A stretch of DNA of 64,000 nt from JAJRVM01 sp963700515 (GTDB lineage: Bacteria; Planctomycetota; Planctomycetia; Pirellulales; Pirellulaceae): assembly GCA_963700515.1 (NCBI GenBank), contig CAVOXY010000001.1, forward strand, positions 186,001 to 250,000. The letters are read 5' to 3'. The notes beneath the pieces were generated by a model that did no database searches, was not told the origin of the DNA, and was given only the letters and a program-made list of their open reading frames with translations. Positions 57,580 to 64,000 of this stretch are shown here, in pieces; positions within the stretch are counted from its first letter, which is position 1; each line of letters starts with the position of its first letter. Made by a program: the position numbers and the translations under genes.

Positions 57580-58941
57580 TTATCTCGTGGCTGAGACCTT
57601 GGGCCCATCAATCAAGTCGTGGGGTTTCGTCCAATCAAACCAGGAAGGATACGTCTCTTCGTTGGGCAGACGAGGTTGTGGTGTCGGCTGCGGGGCGGCA
57701 CCGCGGTAGTAGAAGACGTAAAGACCTCCTTTGCCGCAGATCACGATATCGTTGTGTCCATCGGCATCGATGTCGGCGATGTTCGTCTTCATGCCGACCG
57801 CCGGAACGAAATTGGGAGCCGGATTGCGCCGGGTGACGTCATCCATGAGGCGGGGCAGATGGTTGAACGCCAAAATGTGCCGCTTCATCGTGCCGTCTTG
57901 GAACTTGTACCAGAAGGCGAACAAAGGCTCGTAACAACTGGTGTCTCGGCCGTGGTGCGCGAAAAGACGCTTGCCGGTGACCAAATCCGCTCGACCGTCA
58001 CCGTCCAGGTCTCCCAACGCCATGGTATGGAACTGCCCAAAGTCGGTCTCCACGTCAACTTGCTTGAAGCTGCGAGTTCCCTGGCCGTCAACCGATTGCA
58101 GCAGGGTGGAAAGCCCGTAGGTGTGTGCGGCACCGACAATGATATCGTTGAGCCCATCGTTGTTGACGTCGTGGACGAGCATCGGATGGGAAGCGGAGGT
58201 GTACTGCCCACCCGATTGAAACTCGTAGTCGGCGTGAAAGGTCCAGCGGTCCTTCGTCGGTTTCTCGGGCGCTTCCCACCAGCCGACCGGAGTGACGATA
58301 TCGGTTCGCCCGTCGCCGTTGATGTCGCCCAGCCCGTTGCCATGCTTCTCGCCTTCCGTGCCGAGCACGTGTTCCACGAACCAGGGTTCTTTGTCGATAT
58401 GCTCCAGCCAGGTCATTCCTTGTCCCGGCTCGAGACTCCAGTGATTGCACAGAATGTCGTCATCGCCGTCACCGTCCATGTCGCCGTGAATCACGCCTTC
58501 CATGGACTGAGCAGAATGAATGCGGCGGCCTTTCCAGGGCGCGTGTCGGTCGCCAGGATTCTCGTACCAGAAGGCTCCCTTCATGAACATCCAACCCGAG
58601 GAGACGATATCGGGGCGCCCGTCGAAATTGACATCCAGGGCGAATTCCGAGTTGTCGTCGGTTTCCGGGCCGTTCGTGGCGGCTCCCTCACGGAAGTTCT
58701 CGTGTTTGATCCAGTCGGGCGCTTCATACCAATTGCGCCCCGCCGCGATATCGAGATCGCCGTCACCGTCGAAGTCGGCGACCGAAGCGCACTCGCTGAA
58801 GGGACCATACCAAAACGTGTGATTCGGTGGATCGTGGACCGGTCCGTCGATCTTCACGGGAACAAAGAGTGGTTCACTCGCCGGCAGGAGGACCGGGCAG
58901 AGTGCCAACAAAAATGTGTAGGCCAACAATTGTCTCTTCAT
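57580..58941 (-). CDS. Exported FG-GAP/VCBS repeat protein
   Basis: A 453-residue protein with signal peptide LLAYTFLLALCPVLLPAS. It carries about seven FG-GAP-type calcium loops: DFDGDGDLDIAAG, DVNFDGRPDIVSSG, DMDGDGDDDILCN, DINGDGRTDIVTP, DVNNDGLNDIIVG, DLDGDGRADLVTG and DIDADGHNDIVICG. This pattern gives an integrin-alpha-like seven-bladed propeller that is calcium-stabilised and extracellular. No catalytic residues are evident; ligand binding or a structural role is likely. It ends with a WFDWTKPHDLIDGP tail. The ruvX gene lies 14 bp upstream on the same strand, so the two may share a transcript. Confidence 0.9.
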   Translation of the reverse strand: MKRQLLAYTFLLALCPVLLPASEPLFVPVKIDGPVHDPPNHTFWYGPFSECASVADFDGDGDLDIAAGRNWYEAPDWIKHENFREGAATNGPETDDNSEFALDVNFDGRPDIVSSGWMFMKGAFWYENPGDRHAPWKGRRIHSAQSMEGVIHGDMDGDGDDDILCNHWSLEPGQGMTWLEHIDKEPWFVEHVLGTEGEKHGNGLGDINGDGRTDIVTPVGWWEAPEKPTKDRWTFHADYEFQSGGQYTSASHPMLVHDVNNDGLNDIIVGAAHTYGLSTLLQSVDGQGTRSFKQVDVETDFGQFHTMALGDLDGDGRADLVTGKRLFAHHGRDTSCYEPLFAFWYKFQDGTMKRHILAFNHLPRLMDDVTRRNPAPNFVPAVGMKTNIADIDADGHNDIVICGKGGLYVFYYRGAAPQPTPQPRLPNEETYPSWFDWTKPHDLIDGPKVSATR

Positions 58942-58955
58942 ATCGTCACCTCCAA

Positions 58956-59417
58956 TTAATCGTCCAGTGCTCCGGGATGCGAACCAAGTTGACTCGATTC
59001 GAGAAACGCGGCCAGCAGCAGTTGGGCGGCGAGCATGTCGAGTCGCTGCTGGCGTTGTTTCTTGGTCAGCTGAGCCTCTTCGAGCAGAAACGTGGCCTCG
59101 CGTGTCGTGTAACGTTCATCGTAGAAACAAATCGGGCGGTGCGTGACCTCGGAGAGCCACTGGGCGAACTGACGGGCCTCGTGCGACTTCTGGCTCTCCT
59201 GACCCGTCGTGTGGATCGGCAACCCGATGACAAAGCCAACAATACTCTCCTCGGCCACCAGCTGCTGAAAGTACCGTGCGTCAGCTGCCTTGTCGCGGCA
59301 CGTGTAGTTTTCGTAGGGACTGGCCAATGTGCGAGCGGGATCCGAAATGGCCACGCCGATTCGCACGGTGCCAAAGTCGATCCCCGCCAGCCGGCCTTCC
59401 GGGGGAAAGTCGCTCAT
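58956..59417 (-). CDS. ruvX: Putative pre-16S rRNA nuclease / Holliday junction resolvase-like YqgF
   Basis: YqgF/RuvX has an RNase H-like fold and is involved in 16S rRNA 5' processing, with earlier proposals of Holliday junction resolution. The 153-residue length and landmarks fit: the metal Asp in GIDFGTVRIGVAISDP, then VIGLPIHTTGQESQKSHEARQFAQWLSE, FYDERYTTREA and the terminal LDMLAAQLLLAAFLES. The stop of the upstream lipase-like gene overlaps its ATG by 4 bases, so translation is coupled. Cytoplasmic. Confidence 0.92.
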   Translation of the reverse strand: MSDFPPEGRLAGIDFGTVRIGVAISDPARTLASPYENYTCRDKAADARYFQQLVAEESIVGFVIGLPIHTTGQESQKSHEARQFAQWLSEVTHRPICFYDERYTTREATFLLEEAQLTKKQRQQRLDMLAAQLLLAAFLESSQLGSHPGALDD

Positions 59418-60460
59418 GGCTGTTGCTCCTCCACGACCTCCTCGGCGGTAATCGGTTGCCGGCGATCTTCCGAGATGAAGTAGCCATGCTGGAGGAACCG
59501 GAGTGTGTATTGCTGTACCGTGGCGTCGTCCATGATGAACGTGTGACGCGCGGGAAGCACGACGAAGTCACGGGCACCTATCAGTCGAGTCTCCTGCACC
59601 GTAACAACCAGATCGTCATCACCTTCCAGCAGCGGGTTGCTGCCATCGCCGTCGGTACTCCCCCCAGCGATGATTCCGAACTGGCAAGGGGGCGTGATCA
59701 AATGACCTTGCAGGGACTCCCAGTTCTTCGTGAACTGCTGGCCTCCAGTGCCAAAGATAACATGGAACACCGGGTTGCTTTTGAATCGTTTCGCCAGCGC
59801 GGCACCGTTATTGGGTGGCGCCAGCATGACGAACCGGCCGATCCGCTGGTCTACGTCCAGCCCGCGAGCGGCCACGAACTGGTCCGCCAGAAAATGCCGG
59901 ACCACCAGATTTCCCATGCTGTGGGCCACGAAATTGACTTCCTCCACCCCCTCCAAGTGACTCACCACCTGCGCGAGGCAGCGGGCGTCATCGGCAAGAG
60001 GGCTGCGCGTGCTGGCGTACGAGAAATTCAACACGCTGTAGTCGCCGTGGTCGGCCAGGTACCGTGCCAGACCTTTCATCGATGAACGCGTGCGACCCAA
60101 CCCGTGCAGCACGATCACGACTTTCTTGGAGAGCGGAGCGACTTTCTTTTCCTTCTTCAGGTCCGCCCATACCGCCAGGCAATCGTCCCAGGGACCCCAC
60201 GCGCGGCGCACGTTGGAGGGATCGAGCAGCCGGTAGTGTCCCGACAGCACATGCCGCTGGATGCGCCACTTGCCGTGGATCATCGTATCGGTCCAGAACT
60301 GCTTACCCCCCAGCGTCCAGGTCGGGATGTTCAGTTTCATCTCTGTTTTGTCCGACGGCTCACGTTTCTCAAGCTCGTCCGCTGCCGTTGCCGTGGCAGC
60401 AGTGAGAACCATTGCCGTCCCGATAGCTGCGCGCAACACGAGATCAGCCGTAAGTGGCAT
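59414..60460 (-). CDS. Exported alpha/beta hydrolase, lipase-like
   Basis: The 348-residue product has signal peptide AAIGTAMVLTAATATAA. The hydrolase core shows the oxyanion strand VVIVLHGLGRTRSSMKGLARYL, the nucleophile elbow VNFVAHSMGNLVVRHFL (AHSMG in place of GxSxG), the acid-loop candidate GDDDLVVTVQETRL and the His in LPARHTFIMDD. This matches triacylglycerol lipase/esterase-like proteins acting in the periplasm. The 4-bp overlap with ruvX indicates a two-gene operon of functionally unrelated genes. Confidence 0.85.
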   Translation of the reverse strand: MPLTADLVLRAAIGTAMVLTAATATAADELEKREPSDKTEMKLNIPTWTLGGKQFWTDTMIHGKWRIQRHVLSGHYRLLDPSNVRRAWGPWDDCLAVWADLKKEKKVAPLSKKVVIVLHGLGRTRSSMKGLARYLADHGDYSVLNFSYASTRSPLADDARCLAQVVSHLEGVEEVNFVAHSMGNLVVRHFLADQFVAARGLDVDQRIGRFVMLAPPNNGAALAKRFKSNPVFHVIFGTGGQQFTKNWESLQGHLITPPCQFGIIAGGSTDGDGSNPLLEGDDDLVVTVQETRLIGARDFVVLPARHTFIMDDATVQQYTLRFLQHGYFISEDRRQPITAEEVVEEQQP

Positions 60461-60686
60461 GCGGCCCTCCTTTGGAAGGCATCAGGCTCGATGATGGAAT
60501 CCGATGCCCTGAACCCAGAGATTCAGAATCGCATCTAGGGGGGGCAGGTGCAAGCCCGCTTTCGCAACGAGGGGGTGATCACGCCGCGTCCTGGCCATCG
60601 ACGTGCCGCCACAGTTCGTCATCATCGCTGGGTTCGCTTCTAACGCAGGTTTGTCAGCGACGGATTGAGCGGATCATACCGGTTGG

Positions 60687-61253
60687 TCATTCAGTCCCAG
60701 CATCGTCCGTGGTGCTGTCATCGGGTTCGGGGCGTGCGGGTTTCTGGGGACTGTTGTCCTTTCCCTGCGGGCGGCCGCCGAATCCGCCAGGACCTTTGCC
60801 ACCCATCTTGCCACCCGGTTTCGCAGGCGCAACATCTCGCTCTTGATCCGGCTCGGACGTCAGGTCGAAATCGTAGGGAGCTCCGCCTTCCACGACTTCT
60901 ACGGTCAACTCCGAATTCTTGTTGTACCTGGCGGGAATCGGCTCCTCGCCTCCGTCGTCTGCCAGGGTGATCAGGACTGTTTGTTTTCCCTTCACCGTCC
61001 CGCGGTATCGATCCAGTAGTTTCAGGCTGTATTTCCCCTCGGAGTCGGTCCGTCCTCGCGTGGCGGATATCGAGTACATTCCACGATGCTCAAAGACGAC
61101 CTGCGCGTTGGCGAGCGGTTGGCTGTCCAGGTTAATCGTACCGTAGCCCTCGACCAGACCGAAATCCTCGCCGCTGCTGCAACCGGCCAACAGCAGCGCC
61201 AGGGGTAGCAGGTAGAGATTGCTATGCAGAGCGTGACAACGTAAGACTGTCAT
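60687..61253 (-). CDS. Lipoprotein with transthyretin-like (carboxypeptidase regulatory) domain
   Basis: The 188-residue product has lipobox LLPLALLLAGCSSG, so it is lipid-anchored. The body GTINLDSQPLANAQVVFEH, SATRGRTDSEGKYSLKLLDRYRGTVKGKQTVLITL and IPARYNKNSELTVEVVEGG matches the small planctomycete lipoproteins with a carboxypeptidase-regulatory-like beta sandwich. The C-terminus is a Gly/Pro/Lys-rich, probably disordered tail (KMGGKGPGGFGGRPQG). Function unknown. It is monocistronic, with about 225 bp on its downstream side. Confidence 0.87.
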   Translation of the reverse strand: MTVLRCHALHSNLYLLPLALLLAGCSSGEDFGLVEGYGTINLDSQPLANAQVVFEHRGMYSISATRGRTDSEGKYSLKLLDRYRGTVKGKQTVLITLADDGGEEPIPARYNKNSELTVEVVEGGAPYDFDLTSEPDQERDVAPAKPGGKMGGKGPGGFGGRPQGKDNSPQKPARPEPDDSTTDDAGTE

Positions 61254-61656
61254 CGTTCCAGTTCCTCCCTCGATTGCACCAGAGACTCACTTAACACTTG
61301 GGCACCGGCTTTCGCGTTGACCTGTTCGCCTGGCTGTCGATTCTCTCCGTGTGAAACCACTCCGTTGTGGCTGGCGCATTTTGCGAAGCGGCAGGCGGCT
61401 GCACGGAATCACAAGAGAACAAACCGTATCTCAAGTCGGCCGACAGGAGCGCCCTCGGCAAAACAGACAAAGCAAAAAAAAGGAGGGAATAATCTCCGAA
61501 ATCTTAATTGCCACCGTCTGACGACCAAATTCTCACAGTGGTGTCGCCTGGTGTCAACTATTCTTTATGTCCATGCAGGGGATTATTACATAAAGGTCCG
61601 CAAACCTTCGCGGAATCCGCCGTAGCTCCCTGATTGGTGGCTCCGTCAGAAGATCG
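61254..61656. other. Intergenic region, no gene seen
   Basis: This stretch is AT-richer than the surroundings, with an A7 run followed by GGAGGGAA near 61472-61487 that is not followed by a usable frame. It holds the promoter of the minus-strand lipoprotein gene. Nothing else is recognised. Confidence 0.4.
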
Positions 61657-62358
61657 TTAGGCCTCCCCATTTTCCAGCCTGGTCAAGAGCTCATTCAGCT
61701 CGGCCAACGAGTGGATGTGAAAGGTCGCGTTTGCCGCTCGCGGCACTCCTGGCCGGAGGGTCTGCACCGTTTTGATACCCAGTTGATTTCCTGCTTCGAT
61801 CTCCGAATCGGAATTGTCTCCGATGACGAGCACTTCCGCCGGTCTGAATTCGTAGGTGTCCAGGATCAGCTCAAAGAGTCCTTGCTTGCCCTTCCTTCCC
61901 CGCTCGTCAATCGCATCTACATGGATGGCGGTAAACAATTGTATCAGGCCCAGCGCCTTGACCTTGCTCTCCTGAAGTCGGCGGAAGCCGGAAGTCACCA
62001 GAAAATGGCGAACTGGAAGCTCCGCCAGAGCCGCGAGATCGCCATACCCGTACATCGGTTCCTTGACCTCGGTCACTGCAAGTACCTGAGAGCCCGCGGC
62101 AAGCATCTCTTCGGAGAACCCATATTTGTTCGCTACCCAATCGAGCGGATGTTTCCAACAATCAGCAAACGCTTTGCTCAGCGACTCCTCGGAAAGTGCA
62201 CCGTGGTTTGCCTTCCGGATTGCATCGATCGCAGGCGCAAAGAGTTGCTCCCCCACCTCGTTGGCCGCGGCCAGGCAATTATCCAAGTCGAAGATGATGG
62301 CTTTGATCACGGAAGGTCTGAAATCCTGTGCGAGCACATTCTCAGCCAAATCTGCCAA
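61657..62358 (-). CDS. HAD-superfamily hydrolase
   Basis: The 233-residue protein has the haloacid-dehalogenase motifs: motif I IIFDLDNCL (nucleophile Asp plus acid/base Asp), motif II HFLVTSGF, motif III Lys in the ESKVKALGL region, and motif IV VLVIGDNSDSEIEAGNQLGIKTVQTLRPG. A helical cap follows motif I. It most resembles phosphoglycolate-phosphatase/pyrimidine-nucleotidase-type HADs; the substrate is undetermined. FDLDNC rather than FDxDGT is a moderate variation seen in phosphatase subgroups. No signal peptide, so cytoplasmic. The gene is flanked by non-coding gaps on both sides. Confidence 0.88.
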   Translation of the reverse strand: MADLAENVLAQDFRPSVIKAIIFDLDNCLAAANEVGEQLFAPAIDAIRKANHGALSEESLSKAFADCWKHPLDWVANKYGFSEEMLAAGSQVLAVTEVKEPMYGYGDLAALAELPVRHFLVTSGFRRLQESKVKALGLIQLFTAIHVDAIDERGRKGKQGLFELILDTYEFRPAEVLVIGDNSDSEIEAGNQLGIKTVQTLRPGVPRAANATFHIHSLAELNELLTRLENGEA

Positions 62359-62482
62359 GCTAAGTCAAGTCCTCCCAGCAGGGAAGGGCAATCGCATGTC
62401 GCTTCTGCGGATCGGTAACTTCGAAATATCGAGTTTCGCGTCGCAGTTTGGCTAGTTCGTGTCGCCAACGCGCCTGCCGCGC

Positions 62483-64000
62483 TCATGGCATGCGGCGCCA
62501 GCCGATGGCGTCCATCATCGGCGCCAGTTCGGGGCACGACATGAACAGGTTCCACAGGAGACCCGTGCGATGGTTCTCGATCATCACGACGATCGGCCCT
62601 TGGTCAATGGCGATGTAGCTCTCGGCAAACCAGTCGTGATCCAGGTTGAAAGCATCGCGAAAACCGAATGGCCCAAACAGTCGGGCGCCATGTGTGTGAT
62701 AGAAGTGCTTTAGCGCGGCCATGGACTGGTCGGGTGTGTAGGGCATCGACGACAGGGCTGCCGTCGGGGCGATAGTCCCCTCTTCGTTGCCGGGCTCATT
62801 GGCTCGATAGCCCTGGGGTACATCGCTGGATGTCAATCCCCAACTGACTTCGTTGAAGCCGGCGCGGCCCCGGGGGTTATCCCGGCAGTAAGCGTGGTGG
62901 ACGAGCGCGATATTCCGGCTGTTTTCATGGTAATTGCAGTGCGCGTCGCTGCCACGCGGGTCGAAGCCGAGAAACGGATAGTGGCACCAGAACAGGCGAC
63001 CACCGAAGTCGGGGCCGACCCAGATCGTGTGCCCGTAGAATTCCTTGCCATTCTCGTACCAGTCGGTCACCCAACCCTCCTCGTAGCACTCGCCGGGAAT
63101 GGGGTGGGTAGGCGATGCAATGCCAAGCAGGTAGGCGGGCATAGCCTCGCAGAAGCCGGCAAATTTGTGCATCATGCCGAAGTCGTGGTCGGGCGACCAG
63201 TGCCAATAGAGCATCTTGTTCCCAGGATCGCCCTTAGCGTTCAGATGCCAGTCCCACTCCACCTCATGCCACAGCCTGTTGGCGATCTCGGAGATCTGTT
63301 TTTCCACCAGGTCATCCGCATCGAAGTACTGGCGGACCGTCAAAATACCCTGCATCAGGAAGGCCGTTTCGACGAGGTCGCCACCGTCATCGTCGATAGG
63401 CCGTCCGTTCTCGTCCCGCACCGGCTGCCCTTCGTGCATTCTCTTGGCGAACGGTATGGTCTTGCCCGTCGAGCCGTCCAGCCAATGGCTGAAGACGCCG
63501 TGGTAGCGCTGGGCCCTCGTTTCGAGAAAGGTGAGGATCTTCAGCACGCGTTCCGCGCAGGCCGCCCGCGAGAGGAAGCCGCGCTCCACGCCAACGACGA
63601 GGGCCATCAACCCGACGCCCGAGCCGCCGGTTGTTACGGCGACGTAGGGGCGTCCGCCCTGATCGCGCTCATAGGCCAAGCCCGAGACAGGATGCGCACC
63701 GTCCCAGAAGTAACGGAACGTGGCCTCCTGCACAAATGTCAGCAGTGCCTCGTCATCCTCAGCCGCCGAAGTTGCCGAGGCGGGGGAACCGACGGGCGTC
63801 TCAACACCATCGCGAGCCGTAACGACCCGGTACGCAAACGTCTTTCTATTCTCACCAAGCCAGTCGCAGTGGACGTTGGTAAGGATGTGTTTCGGAGTAA
63901 TTCGCTCCCATGGCCCATTCTCTCCCGGCGCAGCGTTCGATCGTGTAGACCGCGCCGCCGCCCACCGATTCCCAGCGCAGGTAGATGCATAGGTCATGGC
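62483..64000 (-). CDS. Glucoamylase-family (PF10091-like) glycoside hydrolase, 5' truncated by window edge
   Basis: The C-terminal 430 residues match the glucoamylase/GH144-like (alpha/alpha)6 barrel family: LLTFVQEATFRYFWDGAHPVSGLAYERD, TTGGSGVGLMALVVGVERG, FSHWLDGSTGKTIPFAK, DDDGGDLVETAFLMQG, NKMLYWHWSPDHDF, GFNEVSWGLTSSD, GTIAPTAALSSMPYTPDQSMAAL and FNLDHDWFAESYIAIDQGPIVVMIENHRTGLLW. Related enzymes act on beta-1,2-glucan or similar glucans. Ahead of it lies an Fn3-like end (WERITPKHILTNVHCDW...TFAYRVVTARDG). The frame changes near 63915, and the preceding Fn3 strands (IYLRWESVGGGAVYTIERC) continue in another frame to the window edge. Confidence 0.85.
   Translation of the reverse strand, partial: AMTYASTCAGNRWAAARSTRSNAAPGENGPWERITPKHILTNVHCDWLGENRKTFAYRVVTARDGVETPVGSPASATSAAEDDEALLTFVQEATFRYFWDGAHPVSGLAYERDQGGRPYVAVTTGGSGVGLMALVVGVERGFLSRAACAERVLKILTFLETRAQRYHGVFSHWLDGSTGKTIPFAKRMHEGQPVRDENGRPIDDDGGDLVETAFLMQGILTVRQYFDADDLVEKQISEIANRLWHEVEWDWHLNAKGDPGNKMLYWHWSPDHDFGMMHKFAGFCEAMPAYLLGIASPTHPIPGECYEEGWVTDWYENGKEFYGHTIWVGPDFGGRLFWCHYPFLGFDPRGSDAHCNYHENSRNIALVHHAYCRDNPRGRAGFNEVSWGLTSSDVPQGYRANEPGNEEGTIAPTAALSSMPYTPDQSMAALKHFYHTHGARLFGPFGFRDAFNLDHDWFAESYIAIDQGPIVVMIENHRTGLLWNLFMSCPELAPMMDAIGWRRMP

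Noticed and set aside
57619..58959. 446-codon plus-strand frame opposite the FG-GAP gene
   Set aside because: The minus strand encodes a signal peptide and seven calcium loops; the antisense frame is a shadow of them.
1..64000. tRNA, rRNA, prophage or conjugative element
   Set aside because: No cloverleaf-like segment with a conserved TTCRANY loop, no rRNA core sequence, and no integrase, terminase or relaxase motif was found by eye.

Overview
The window looks like a chromosomal segment of a Planctomycetota bacterium, probably Pirellulales or close to it. No rRNA is present, so this rests on gene content: a formylglycine sulfatase, DUF1080, FG-GAP, PQQ-propeller and Gfo/Idh exported proteins, a hydrazine-synthase-alpha-like cytochrome, an N-terminal LEPLEDR-type motif on a giant secreted protein, HAF and delta-60 repeat proteins, and sparse, mostly monocistronic gene order.

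Layout. 1-12.7 kb: a frameshifted TPR protein, three paralogous HAF-repeat exported proteins, a giant delta-60/PKD/metzincin protein and a TIGR03032-type protein. Three of these genes share a structured leader element. 13-16 kb: an antitoxin, a DUF6159 membrane protein and a sulfatase. 16.2-19.9 kb: a 65-bp tandem repeat, then one 1,110-residue gene fusing E1 alpha, E1 beta, a lipoyl domain and a KAS III (FabH-like) ketosynthase. 20.6-23.2 kb: a complete EF-P beta-lysylation module (epmB, efp, epmA). 23.8-25.6 kb: an NTF2-like protein, folA and thyA. 26.2-29 kb: an asparagine-synthetase-like plus radical SAM pair, then an RRM RNA-binding protein. 29.4-38.6 kb: large exported proteins, including a diheme HzsA-like protein, an exported methyltransferase-fold/PQQ-propeller fusion and a DPF-motif TPR protein. 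39.3-47.7 kb: a DegT-type aminotransferase, a VWA lipoprotein, an adenylate-kinase-like P-loop kinase, a PfkB sugar kinase and a zinc-ribbon/membrane/hydrolase/HEAT fusion. 47.9-60.5 kb: a carbohydrate-related run (GHL6-like glycosidase, Gfo/Idh/MocA, fucose-isomerase-like protein, exported CinA-like protein, DUF1080, FG-GAP), then ruvX and a lipase-like gene. 60.7-64 kb: a lipoprotein, a HAD phosphatase and a glucoamylase-family protein cut by the window edge.

Strongest unusual signals: (1) the E1alpha-E1beta-lipoyl-KAS III single-chain fusion, which suggests direct handover of a decarboxylated acyl group from lipoyl lysine to a ketosynthase cysteine; (2) a palindromic repeat family with compensatory stem changes, arrayed at three loci, that supplies stop codons and even a C-terminal tail to neighbouring genes; (3) a two-hairpin leader element, with a compensatory base-pair change, upstream of three exported repeat-protein genes; (4) the zinc-ribbon/TM/hydrolase/HEAT fusion and the asparagine-synthetase/radical SAM pair.

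Caution: roughly thirty apparent frameshifts break otherwise good genes, mostly in the first 12 kb and at 33-35 kb. They look more like indel errors in the assembly than decay, but this cannot be decided from sequence alone. Broken genes are given as single entries spanning the reconstructed gene.
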